DNA of 7,630 nt from Pseudomonadota bacterium (GCA_023411445.1 JAEYOT010000288.1:1-7630), one strand, 5' to 3'; shown: positions 1 through 6,429, counted from the stretch's first letter. Notes: a model not told the origin generated them from the letters alone. Translations and numbers: made by a program.

Positions 1-227
1 CGACGCACGGTGTCATCATGGAGACCGGACAGCGGCGTCTGTGGGTGAGCGAAGCGCCGCACCTGCTCGGGCGCTTTCGCGCTTTCGATCTGCGTCGCCT
101 ACTGGCGCCGGATTACCAGCCTGCCACCGACGAGCAGGAGGGCGAAACGCTGCCGGCAGATGAGCTACTGCACCAGCCGGACTACGCCCGCTTTCGCCAG
201 GCGCGGCCAGCCGTTTCAGCGTTCTAG
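1..227 (+). CDS. C-terminal fragment, possible C45-type acyltransferase/hydrolase
   Basis: The frame is open from the left edge through the ATG at 18 to a TAG at 225-227, so this is most likely the last ~74 residues of a gene that begins outside the window; the ATG at 18 need not be the start. The visible residues include THGVIME, then LWVSEAPHLLGRFRAFDLRRLL, then an acidic, Pro-containing tail with no membrane segment. An LWVS-x-x-PHLLGRF-x-x-FDL pattern followed by a short polar tail recalls the C-terminus of secreted C45 / acyl-CoA:6-aminopenicillanate acyltransferase-like Ntn hydrolases; this is recognition from memory. The autocatalytic Cys and other active-site residues would lie upstream and cannot be checked. 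The gene converges on the PrsW-like gene and overlaps its last 12 bases, leaving no room for a terminator between them. The reading frame is likely real; the family call is tentative. Confidence 0.5.
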   Translation, partial: THGVIMETGQRRLWVSEAPHLLGRFRAFDLRRLLAPDYQPATDEQEGETLPADELLHQPDYARFRQARPAVSAF

Positions 228-1343
228 GCCGATCCAAGCACCGGCGCACGCCAGCCCGAACGCGAGCGGAGTCACGGCCAAAGCGAACAGGACCCCCAGA
301 GGCGCCACCACCGCGAGCACGGCGATGATCGCCGCCAGAGCAGCCGCGGCGGCCAGCGCCGGCTCCAGCACGCCCGTAGCCGAGCTGGCGCGGGCCACCA
401 AATAGCCGGCGAGCGGAAAGGAGGTGAGCAGCGCGACGCCCAGCAGCGCCAGCGGCCCGGCCGAGGTCATGTCGCTCTCGTCGGCAGCGGAAAAGTCGAC
501 CCCGAGGCGGTGCCCCAGAGCCACCGCCCCGACGAGCAGCGTGAACATCAAGCCCACGTTCACGAACGCACCGAGCACGACCCAGCGCAGCATGAGGGGC
601 TGCTCGTGCGGGCTCAGCGCCTCCGTGACGAGGCTGAGCCGCGGCGGCTCCGGCAGGCGCAGCTTGGCGAGCGTCTGCTGATTCGGGCTTACTTCGCGCA
701 GCACGGAGGCGGCGCCGATGATCATGAACAAGAGCAGCGGCAATACCGCCACCAAGAAGCCGGGACCGCGCCCCCACACGATGTGCCCGTACAGGCCGTG
801 CAGCGCGACGCAGGCCAGCCAAGTGAGCGCGAACCAGCTGCCGCTCTGGCCGTGCCGAGCTCCGAGCGCGTAGCCCCACACGCCGGCGAAGAACAGGTGC
901 GCCGGCACCGAGCACAGCACCCGCAAGGCGAGCAGCCACGCGAACGGCTCGGACAACAGCCGCGCGGTCCCGAGCGCCGCTGCAAAGCCACCGGCCGCAG
1001 CCACGGCATAACACAAGCCGAGGCGCGGCCCGTCGATGCGACGCATGCGGTAAAATGGCCAAATTACTAAGGTTTTCCCTGCCTCTTCCAGTGGAGCGGC
1101 AAGCAGGAAGCTCGCCAGCAAGGCCGAGCCCATGCCCGAGGTGCGCACGTCGAACGACAGCTGAGTGAACGACAGCACGGCGCGCTCGACCACGAGCACC
1201 ACGAGCGCCGCCAAAGCTCCGCCGAGCAGGGCCAGCCCCGCGAGCCGCCGCGAAGCGTGACCCAGCAGGCTGACGCGCCGAAAAACGAAGTACGCCGGTA
1301 GCACCGACATCACGACGATCAGCGGCGCGATCAGCAGCTTCAA
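216..1343 (-). CDS. PrsW-like intramembrane metalloprotease with C-terminal membrane extension
   Basis: A 375-residue polytopic membrane protein, probably an intramembrane protease that cleaves membrane-anchored substrates such as anti-sigma factors. PrsW-family landmarks appear in order: APLEEAGK (EExxK motif, E86, E87, K90), IDGPRLGLCYA (103-112), GGFAAALG (118-125), RVLCSVPAHLFFAGVWGYALG with H149, and LHGLYGH with H182. The family usually reads GFAxxEN in the second block; here Glu and Asn are Leu and Gly, which questions full activity. Hydrophobic segments lie near 3-21, 34-53, 75-96, 108-130, 136-160, 170-186 and 195-213. An extension beyond the PrsW core adds a polar loop (215-250) and about four more segments (253-278, 296-316, 327-347, 350-372). 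The start is TTG at 1341-1343, overlapping the TGA of the upstream gene (TTGA); an ATG at codon 12 is an alternative that would shorten the first helix. It is last in the three-gene minus-strand operon. The family call is fairly firm; substrate unknown. Confidence 0.72.
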   Translation of the reverse strand: MKLLIAPLIVVMSVLPAYFVFRRVSLLGHASRRLAGLALLGGALAALVVLVVERAVLSFTQLSFDVRTSGMGSALLASFLLAAPLEEAGKTLVIWPFYRMRRIDGPRLGLCYAVAAAGGFAAALGTARLLSEPFAWLLALRVLCSVPAHLFFAGVWGYALGARHGQSGSWFALTWLACVALHGLYGHIVWGRGPGFLVAVLPLLLFMIIGAASVLREVSPNQQTLAKLRLPEPPRLSLVTEALSPHEQPLMLRWVVLGAFVNVGLMFTLLVGAVALGHRLGVDFSAADESDMTSAGPLALLGVALLTSFPLAGYLVARASSATGVLEPALAAAAALAAIIAVLAVVAPLGVLFALAVTPLAFGLACAGAWIGLER

Positions 1344-2119
1344 AAGTGCAGACCCACCACGGCAGTCAGCGTGCCGCCGACTCCGACACCCGAGCCATCC
1401 GTCGAGTACACGTCCTCGGCCGCAGCCCCGTCGACCGGGGAGCGAGACAGCACGAGCACGTCACCCGTGAGGTTCGCGCCGAGCGAGAAGGTGTTGGTGA
1501 GGTAGTAGTCCAGGCCAGCGCCGAGGCGAGCGTCGAAGCCCTGGGCCTTGGCGGCGCTCGCGCTCGCGTCCTCGCTCGAGAACGAGCCGAGCGAGGCGTA
1601 ACCAGCGCCCACGGTTACGTAGGGCTCGAGGCGACCGAGCGGGATGCGAAACTGGCCTTCGAGCCCCAGAGTCCACAGCTTCCACTCGGAGAAGTGGTGC
1701 ATACGAAAGCGCGCACCGATGGTGTAGTTGAGGATGCGCGCGCCCAAGCCACCGCCATAAGACAGCCCTGTCTGCGTCGTGGCGACGCGCGCGGGGTCGA
1801 CCAATCCTCCGTCCTTGAAGGTGTGCAGGCCCAGGTGAGAGCCGCCCACGTCGGCGTTGAGCCACACGTACGTCAGGCCGCGCCCAGCGTCCTCTCGGTC
1901 GGCGCGCGCCAGCTCTTGGGCGGTATGCTCAGCCGGGGCATCTGCGGGCCCCTGCTGCTGCGGGTCGATCGCCTCCGGCGGACGGAGCCCGCCCGCGTCG
2001 AGGTTGCTCTGCGTGGGGCTGGCCGTCGGGTGTTGAGCCGCTGCCGCCGCGCTGAGCGAGAGGCACCAAGGCACGGCCAGGACCGAGAGTCTTTTCACGT
2101 CACGTCGCAGCATGCTCAC
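1340..2119 (-). CDS. Small outer-membrane beta-barrel protein
   Basis: A 259-residue secreted protein. An Arg/Lys-rich N-terminus and hydrophobic stretch (11-27) end in AAAAAQ, a likely signal peptidase I site near residue 28. Residues 29-80 are a low-complexity, Pro/Gln/Ala-rich periplasmic or linker segment. From about 82 the chain alternates polar and hydrophobic residues with many Gly and aromatic positions (TYVWLNADVGG, LSYGGGLGARI, TIGARFRMHHF, LEPYVTVGAGYASLG, RLGAGLDYYLTNTFSLGANL) and ends in VVGLHF. A terminal Phe is typical of barrels inserted by the BAM complex, and the length fits roughly eight strands of the OmpA/OmpW porin-like type. No ligand or pore function can be named. The start is GTG at 2117-2119 within a GTGA overlap with the upstream phosphotransferase; an ATG two codons later (2111-2113) is equally possible and does not change the signal peptide. 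Its TGA overlaps the TTG of the PrsW-like gene, pointing to a coupled operon. Confidence 0.75.
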   Translation of the reverse strand: MSMLRRDVKRLSVLAVPWCLSLSAAAAAQHPTASPTQSNLDAGGLRPPEAIDPQQQGPADAPAEHTAQELARADREDAGRGLTYVWLNADVGGSHLGLHTFKDGGLVDPARVATTQTGLSYGGGLGARILNYTIGARFRMHHFSEWKLWTLGLEGQFRIPLGRLEPYVTVGAGYASLGSFSSEDASASAAKAQGFDARLGAGLDYYLTNTFSLGANLTGDVLVLSRSPVDGAAAEDVYSTDGSGVGVGGTLTAVVGLHF

Positions 2120-3180
2120 AGCATACCCCGCGCGACGCCGATTTCGACCTGCCTCTGGACGATGCTGGAAAGGCCGACCAGCTCGGGCCGGCGGGGCAGG
2201 CGCGACAGCGCGCGCAGGACCAGGCGCAGGCTGGGCACGAAGTACTTCAAGTAGCTGTCGTCCCCGCGAGCTCGCTCGAAGAACACGAAGCGCCCGGCGT
2301 CCTTGAGCTTGCGCTGCACCGTAATGACGTCGAACTCGTAGCGGAGCCGTTCGCGCTGCTCGCCGTCGAGGCCACGCACCGACGCGTACTCCGCCAAGCG
2401 CTCGCTGACGAACGCTTCATCGAAGGCTTGATAGCTGTCGCAGAGGAGCGCGACCAAGTCATACGCGCGGGGTCCCCACAGCGCGTCCTGAAAATCGATC
2501 CAGCCCAAGCTACCGTCGGGCAGCGCCATCAAGTTGCGGCTCTGGTAGTCGCGATGAACGAAGCCTTGCTCGAAGCTCGCCATACTGCTTACCAAGAAGT
2601 CACTCGCGCGCTCGAACGCGCTCGCTTGCTCGGCAGAGAGAACGCCACCGAGCGCGTCGATACCCCACTCACGAAAGTGCGCGACCTCCCAGGCGAGTAG
2701 CTCACGATCGAACGCGCGCGCGCGCGCGATGCTGTCAGGTGGAAGCTCAGCTAGCGCACGCTGCGCGGCGGCAAGATCTTCGACCGCGCGGCGATACAGC
2801 GTCGCGCGCGCGCTCGCGTCGCGCGCGATGCGCTCAGCCAACGTCTCACCAAGATCTTCGACGATGAGGAGGCCTTGCTCTGGCGCCGCGGCGAGCAAGC
2901 GCGGCACCCGCACGCGCGCATTTTCCAAAATTTCGCGCATCTCCAGGAACGGCAAACGACGCCCCGAGCGACGCGAAAGGACACGCTCCGGGGCGTCCTC
3001 CGGCAACCACATCACGATGGCGTGGCCCCCATCGGGTAGCCCCACGCGAAAGAACTGCCGAGGCGAGAGTCCGCCAGCCAGCCGCACCAAGTCGACGGCC
3101 GGCTGTTTCAGGCATTTTGCGACCAGGTCGGGTAGGTCGGCCGGCGCAGGAGGGGGACGGGCGGCGAGGCTCACGCCCAC
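2116..3180 (-). CDS. AmgK-like aminoglycoside-phosphotransferase-fold sugar kinase
   Basis: A 354-residue cytoplasmic phosphotransferase of the APH/choline-kinase fold. An N-lobe with a Gly-rich turn (LAGGLSPRQFFRV, 34-46) is followed by a hinge-like LLIVEDLGETL (104-114), the catalytic loop FVHRDYQSRN (207-216; likely base D211, metal ligand N216) and the metal-binding WIDFQDALWGPRAYDL (227-242; D229). The tail VQRKLKDAGRF-FF-R (288-302) followed by YLKYFVPSLRLVL resembles the AmgK family, anomeric MurNAc/GlcNAc kinases of cell-wall recycling, more than antibiotic-modifying enzymes. Length also fits AmgK. The usual partner MurU (nucleotidyltransferase) is not in the window, so substrate is inferred from fold only. 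The start is GTG at 3178-3180, with another GTG two codons on and no nearby ATG; the ribosome site is weak. First gene of the minus-strand operon, divergent from the rsmG-like gene 47 bases away. Contains a (CG)8 run at 2713-2728. Confidence 0.78.
   Translation of the reverse strand: MGVSLAARPPPAPADLPDLVAKCLKQPAVDLVRLAGGLSPRQFFRVGLPDGGHAIVMWLPEDAPERVLSRRSGRRLPFLEMREILENARVRVPRLLAAAPEQGLLIVEDLGETLAERIARDASARATLYRRAVEDLAAAQRALAELPPDSIARARAFDRELLAWEVAHFREWGIDALGGVLSAEQASAFERASDFLVSSMASFEQGFVHRDYQSRNLMALPDGSLGWIDFQDALWGPRAYDLVALLCDSYQAFDEAFVSERLAEYASVRGLDGEQRERLRYEFDVITVQRKLKDAGRFVFFERARGDDSYLKYFVPSLRLVLRALSRLPRRPELVGLSSIVQRQVEIGVARGML
2713..2728. repeat. (CG)8 dinucleotide repeat inside the phosphotransferase gene
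   Basis: Eight uninterrupted CG units lie inside the phosphotransferase coding sequence, where they encode part of an Ile-Ala-Arg-Ala-Arg-Ala run (residues 151-156). Gain or loss of one 2-base unit would shift the frame upstream of the catalytic HRDYQSRN loop and abolish the kinase. Alternating purine-pyrimidine tracts of this kind can adopt Z-form DNA. In a genome this GC-rich the run may be incidental. Confidence 0.85.
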
Positions 3181-3227
3181 CGGCTTAATCTGCTCAACAG
3201 GGCGGGCAAACTTTTGGCGTCTGAGGC

Positions 3228-3881
3228 ATGCTCGGGCGCCCCATGCCCCTGGCTCGACTCGGCGACCGCTGGTTACCGCTCATTGACCGGATTCTACAAG
3301 CGGTCCCTGCCTCGTGCGCGTCGACTTTGGACGTGCCGAATGCGGCGCGTCAGCAGCTTGTCAGCTGGCTGGACCTCGTCGTTGCCTGGAGTGAGCGCGT
3401 CGATCTCACCGCCGCGCGCGATCCAGAAACACTCGCGGATCTCCTGCTCGCCGACGCAGTGTTGCTCGCGAGCACACAGCCGACAGGCACGATGATCGAT
3501 GTAGGTAGCGGCGTCGGAGCGCCCGCGATCCCGCTCGCGATCTTGGCGCCGAACGCGCAGCTCACGCTCGTCGAGCCGCGTGAGCGACGCGCCGCGTTCT
3601 TGCGCACGTCGTGTGGCGTCATCGAGCGACCCGATATCCGCCTCTTGCGTACACGCTCAATGGAGGTAGAAGCCTTTGTAGCGGATGTGGCCATCTCGAG
3701 AGCCACCCTGCCGCCGCCGCTCTGGCTGCGAGAAGGCGCTCGTCTCGCAAAGCACGCTGTTTGGGTCCTGCTCGGGCTGGACGAGCCGCAACTCCCCTCA
3801 TGGCACGCAGACTTGGACTTCAGCTACGACTGGCCCCTCACGGGAGGAAGGCGGCGCGCCGTGCGTTACCTGCGCGACTGA
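3228..3881 (+). CDS. rsmG: RsmG-like 16S rRNA (guanine-N7) methyltransferase
   Basis: A 217-residue SAM-dependent methyltransferase matching the RsmG/GidB layout; RsmG methylates N7 of G527 in 16S rRNA. Visible landmarks are WLDLVVAWSERVDLTAARDPETLADLLLAD (47-76, the family's W-x(4)-NLT-x-x-R-D region), motif I MIDVGSGVGAPAIPLAIL (89-106), the acidic residue ending strand 2 in LTLVEPRERRAAFLR (E116), and ISRATLPP (156-163), matching the ISRA motif. Differences from the textbook protein are GSGVGAPA in place of GxGxGLPG and VDLT in place of NLT, so it is a divergent member. Length is normal for the family. Start: ATG at 3228, with GAGG just 1-2 bases upstream (poorly spaced); ATG at 3243 is an alternative that costs five residues. 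It is a lone plus-strand gene here, divergent from the AmgK-like operon, and not beside the parA/parB/mnmG genes that often accompany rsmG. Confidence 0.75.
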   Translation: MLGRPMPLARLGDRWLPLIDRILQAVPASCASTLDVPNAARQQLVSWLDLVVAWSERVDLTAARDPETLADLLLADAVLLASTQPTGTMIDVGSGVGAPAIPLAILAPNAQLTLVEPRERRAAFLRTSCGVIERPDIRLLRTRSMEVEAFVADVAISRATLPPPLWLREGARLAKHAVWVLLGLDEPQLPSWHADLDFSYDWPLTGGRRRAVRYLRD

Positions 3882-4299
3882 GAAGTCGGCCGGCAGCTGT
3901 CCTCGGAAATATCTGGGGAAGCGGGAACGCCGCACCAACTACGATGGAAAACTCCGCCTCGTGTGCACAATCCGGGCTCGCGGGCGCTCTCTTGGATAAA
4001 TCTGCTTCCCTTCAGACACTCACATCTAGCGTTGTCGCGAAATCCGTGAAGTTTCCGGGTCACGTGGCAGTGACAAAAAAGTCAGGAAGATCCTCCGAGC
4101 TCAACCGTACAACTCTCCAGAAGCTCGACAGAACCACGACCCAATAGAAGCTTCGACGAAATTTTGACTGATTTGCCCTCTGAGGCGGCACTTCTCCGTA
4201 TGCAAGCGGGCTCGACGCCAGCGCCGTGAATCGTTGAATAGAGAAGCCGCCCCAACGTCCAACCGTCCAGCCCAATTAATTACCCGAGGTAGCCGCAAG
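3882..4299 (+). other. Gene-poor region / leader upstream of the yceI-like gene
   Basis: About 418 bases with no convincing gene. The GC content is visibly lower than in its neighbours (for example the A-run near 4075-4080 and AATTAATTA near 4274-4282), and short open frames here lack ribosome sites and recognisable motifs. Two imperfect copies of a 15-base element, AGAAGCT(T)CGAC(A)GAA, occur in the same orientation at 4119-4133 and 4146-4160 and could form a tandem operator. A TTGACT at 4164-4169 resembles a -35 box, but no good -10 lies 16-19 bases downstream. The region presumably holds the promoter and untranslated leader of the YceI-like gene. No tRNA, riboswitch or strong terminator for the rsmG-like gene was recognised. 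Confidence 0.5.
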
Positions 4300-4848
4300 A
4301 TGACCCTGAAGAACCGTTTCGTTGCCCTTCTCACCGCCGCAGCTCTCGCCGTCCCCGCTTTGGCCATTGCCAAGGTCAGCTCCCGGGGCGGTTCCGAGAT
4401 CCTCGTTCACGGCACGGCGCCGCTCGTGAACTTCACGATGGTGCTCAAGGACGTCGAGGTGAAGGATGACGGCACGACCACCACCATCGAGATCGACGGT
4501 CACAAGTTCAAGGATAAGGAAGACTCGAACATGCGCCGCGATCACATGCGCAAGCAGGTGTTCTCGAAGAAGCAGAAGTGGGTCGTCACCGTGAAGAACG
4601 CGGACATCGAGCCGGGCCTCAAGGCGAAGAAGCTGCCCGCCACGGTGGACACGGGTAACGGCGTGAAGCCGATCACGATCACTGACTTCGTGCGCGAAGG
4701 CAACGGCAAGGCCTTCAAGGTGAAGGGCAAGATCAAGACCACGCTGAAGGAGCTGGGCCTGTCCGAGATCTGTGCCGTGCCGAAGGTGGGCCCCTGCGTG
4801 AAGGAAGCGTTGGAGATCGACGCGACCATCGCGCTCAAGGAGGACTGA
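4300..4848 (+). CDS. Secreted YceI-like protein
   Basis: A 182-residue exported protein. The N-terminus MTLKNRFVALL followed by an Ala/Leu/Val-rich core and AIA-K gives a signal peptide cleaved near residue 24. The mature part follows the YceI lipocalin-like beta-barrel pattern: ILVHGTAPLVNFTMVLKDVEV (34-54), EIDGHKFKDKEDSNMRRDHMRKQVF (64-88, like the family's R-x-x-HL-x-x-x-x-F), WVVTVKNADI (94-103), PITITDFV, AFKVKGKI, and a final TLKELGLSEICAVPKVGPCVKEALEIDATIAL (148-179), where YceI proteins have a late loop and last strand. YceI proteins bind isoprenoid or amphiphilic ligands in the periplasm. C158 and C166 flank that late loop and could form a disulfide. Start: ATG at 4300 with GAGG at 4286-4289; a TTG at 4234 would add 22 residues before the signal peptide and is unlikely. 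It stands alone, followed by a strong terminator. The family call is from pattern only; ligand unknown. Confidence 0.65.
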   Translation: MTLKNRFVALLTAAALAVPALAIAKVSSRGGSEILVHGTAPLVNFTMVLKDVEVKDDGTTTTIEIDGHKFKDKEDSNMRRDHMRKQVFSKKQKWVVTVKNADIEPGLKAKKLPATVDTGNGVKPITITDFVREGNGKAFKVKGKIKTTLKELGLSEICAVPKVGPCVKEALEIDATIALKED

Positions 4849-4863
4849 GACTCAGACTGAGAC
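4843..4863 (+). repeat. Tandem GACTGAGAC pair spanning the yceI-like stop codon
   Basis: The 9-mer GACTGAGAC occurs at 4843-4851 and 4855-4863 with a 3-base spacer. The first copy contains the TGA stop of the YceI-like gene. The segment also contains CTGAG-AC-TCAG self-complementarity. No function is evident; it may be a small duplication. Confidence 0.6.
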
Positions 4864-4891
4864 CTGCGCCGCTCATCGCGGTACAGCGAGC

Positions 4892-4933
4892 ACCACCCGC
4901 CGGAGCGATAGCTCCAGCGGGTGGTTTCTTTTT
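4892..4933 (+). terminator. Strong Rho-independent terminator after the yceI-like gene
   Basis: The left arm ACCACCCGC-C-GGAGC (4892-4906), the GATA loop (4907-4910) and the right arm GCTCC-A-GCGGGTGGT (4911-4925) form a 15-position stem with one C-A mismatch. It runs straight into TTTCTTTTT (4925-4933). It lies 44 bases past the YceI-like stop and separates that transcript from the cytochrome cluster that follows. Confidence 0.92.
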
Positions 4934-4956
4934 GTGCGCTAGCGGGCGCAGAGTTG

Positions 4957-4987
4957 TTGACGCGCGGACTACTGCGCGGCAGATATC
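4957..4987 (+). promoter_or_regulatory. Possible sigma-70-like promoter for the cytochrome cluster
   Basis: TTGACG at 4957-4962 matches a -35 box in five of six positions, and GATATC at 4982-4987 is a weak -10 candidate after a 19-base spacer. It lies between the terminator and the ATG at 4999, where a promoter for the three-gene heme-protein cluster would be expected. A start site about 7 bases past the -10 would give an almost leaderless message, consistent with no clear ribosome site before ATG 4999. The -10 match is poor, so this is only a candidate. Confidence 0.3.
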
Positions 4988-4998
4988 GAGCCCGCATC

Positions 4999-6429
4999 AT
5001 GCAGAGATCAAGCTGCGGCATCGGCGCCGCGCACCGAGTTCGAGTCGCACGTCGTGTCGCCCTGCTGCTCCTCCCGCTGGCCTTGCTCCTGGCCCCGCGC
5101 GACGCGCACGCTTACGTCTGGATGCTCTCGCACCAGTACACGGCCTGCGGCGCATGCCACACGGATCCGTCCGGTGGTGAGCTACTCACCGCGTATGGGC
5201 GCCTGATCTCTGGCGACATGTTGAGCATGAAGTGGGGCGGCAGCTCGGACAGCGCCGCGCTGCCCAGCGAGCGCAAGCTCGCGTTCGCGCCCGCGCTGCT
5301 CGCCGCGCGAGCCAAGCTCGCCACGAAGGACGAAGAGACGGCCAGCGAGGAAGTGGCGCTCGAAGAGAGTGAGGAGAGCGAAGCGAGCGAGTCCTCCTCG
5401 GAGGAAGCTCCGGCTGAAGAGTCCAGCGAAGCCGTTGAGGAGGAGTCGTCGCACGACATCACGCCGTTCCTGTTCGGCTTGGTGAATACGCCGGACTGGC
5501 TGCTGCTCGGCGGCAGCTACCGTCACCTGAACATCATCACGCCGCAGAGCGAGAAGAAGTTTCGCACCTTCCCGATGATGATGGACGTGTACGGGCAGGT
5601 GCAATTCGGCTCGTTCCGCGCTGGCGGCAGCCTGGGCGCGGCGCGCGTCCCGGCCGGCTCGCCCTACGCCCGCGCCGCCCAGGTCACCGGCAATCAGGAC
5701 GAAGCGTGGAACCTCATCTCGCGCACGCACTACGTCGGGTACGACATCACGCCCGAGCTCATGCTCCGCGCGGGACGCTTGAACCTGCCGTTCGGCATCC
5801 GCTTACCCGAGCACATCATCTGGGCCCGGCAAGCCACGCGCACGGATCGCGAGTCCGCCCAGCAGCACGGCGTCTCCGTCCACTACGCGGGGGAGCAGTT
5901 CCGCTTCGAGCTCATGGGGATCGCCGGCAACTACCAGCTCAATCCCGACCAGTACCGCGAGCGCGGCTACAGCGGGTACTTCGAGTACTTCCTCAACAAC
6001 CACACCGTGCTGGGCGTGAGCTCGCTCACCACCGTCGCGAAGAACGATCGCCTGGTGCAGGACGGTGCGTCGATGACGCGCATGGCCCACGGCGGCATCC
6101 TGCGCTCGGGCATCGGCCCCGTCACCGTGCTCCTGGAGGCTGACGCCCTGATCCGCTCGCGCTTCGAGCCGGGCTACGTGGGCTTCTTGCAGGTCGACTA
6201 CGAGGCCGTCACCGGCCTGCACTTCATGGTCACCGGAGAAGCGCTGGACGAAGGCCACTCCAAGGCAGCGGACGCGCCCGCGCGCGCTCCTGGCGCGGGT
6301 AAGCCCAAGCTGGGCGGCTGGCTCTCCGCCTCTTGGTGGTTCCTCCCCCACTTCGACGTTCGCTTGGACGCCATCAAGCGCACCCAGGAAGATGTCCAAA
6401 TCCTCGCCCAGCTGCACTGCTACCTCTGA
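4999..6429 (+). CDS. Monoheme cytochrome c fused to an outer-membrane porin (Cyc2-like architecture)
   Basis: A 476-residue protein probably carrying electrons across or at the outer membrane. An Arg-rich N-region plus a Leu-rich core (20-32) ends in DAHA-Y, a signal peptidase I site near 38. Just after it lies YTACGACHTDPSGGELLTAYGR (47-68), one CxxCH heme-c site (C50, C53, H54) followed by the YGR element often seen after the heme in cytochrome-porins. Residues 111-151 are a Glu/Ser/Ala acidic linker. From about 155 to the end the chain has barrel-like alternating strands: WLLLGGSYRHLNII, YGQVQFGSFRAGGSLGAAR, LMLRAGRLNLPFGIRLPEH (254-272), YSGYFEYFLNNHTVLGVSSL, LGGWLSASWWFLP. The order of signal, monoheme domain and single-chain porin parallels Cyc2 Fe(II) oxidases; the acidic linker is extra. 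Start: ATG 4999, since the upstream GTG at 4921 lies inside the terminator. First of three CxxCH genes; the next begins 9 bases after its stop. Architecture clear, substrate unknown. Confidence 0.75.
   Translation: MQRSSCGIGAAHRVRVARRVALLLLPLALLLAPRDAHAYVWMLSHQYTACGACHTDPSGGELLTAYGRLISGDMLSMKWGGSSDSAALPSERKLAFAPALLAARAKLATKDEETASEEVALEESEESEASESSSEEAPAEESSEAVEEESSHDITPFLFGLVNTPDWLLLGGSYRHLNIITPQSEKKFRTFPMMMDVYGQVQFGSFRAGGSLGAARVPAGSPYARAAQVTGNQDEAWNLISRTHYVGYDITPELMLRAGRLNLPFGIRLPEHIIWARQATRTDRESAQQHGVSVHYAGEQFRFELMGIAGNYQLNPDQYRERGYSGYFEYFLNNHTVLGVSSLTTVAKNDRLVQDGASMTRMAHGGILRSGIGPVTVLLEADALIRSRFEPGYVGFLQVDYEAVTGLHFMVTGEALDEGHSKAADAPARAPGAGKPKLGGWLSASWWFLPHFDVRLDAIKRTQEDVQILAQLHCYL
5329..5451 (+). 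other. Acidic Ser/Glu-rich low-complexity segment in the cytochrome-porin
   Basis: Residues 111-151 of the cytochrome-porin are almost entirely Glu, Ser and Ala with a few Val, Leu, Asp, Thr and Pro, with no hydrophobic clusters and no Lys, Arg or aromatics. The composition indicates a flexible, strongly negative linker between the heme segment and the barrel. The DNA is a degenerate GAG/GAA/AGC/GCG repeat that could expand or contract in frame. Confidence 0.85.

Noticed and set aside
1346..2254. 302-codon plus-strand frame opposite the beta-barrel gene
   Set aside because: Arg/Ala/Val-rich composition typical of an antisense shadow; the minus strand encodes a signal peptide and barrel strands with a proper C-terminal Phe.
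3611..4147. Long plus-strand frame overlapping the rsmG end and the gap
   Set aside because: It starts inside rsmG in another frame, has no family features and no start signals.
4187..4203. Sigma-54-type promoter (GGCAC ... TATGC)
   Set aside because: The distance between the GG and GC elements is about 3 bases too long for a -24/-12 promoter.
4234..4299. TTG-started extension of the YceI-like protein
   Set aside because: It adds polar residues ahead of the signal peptide, and a GAGG ribosome site sits properly before ATG 4300.
4921..4998. N-terminal extension of the cytochrome-porin from GTG 4921
   Set aside because: The extension would begin within the terminator stem and put 26 extra residues before a clean signal peptide; ATG 4999 is far more likely.
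5112..5462. Ser/Ala-rich minus-strand frame opposite the acidic linker
   Set aside because: It is the antisense shadow of the Glu/Ser codon repeats, with no ribosome site or recognisable domain.
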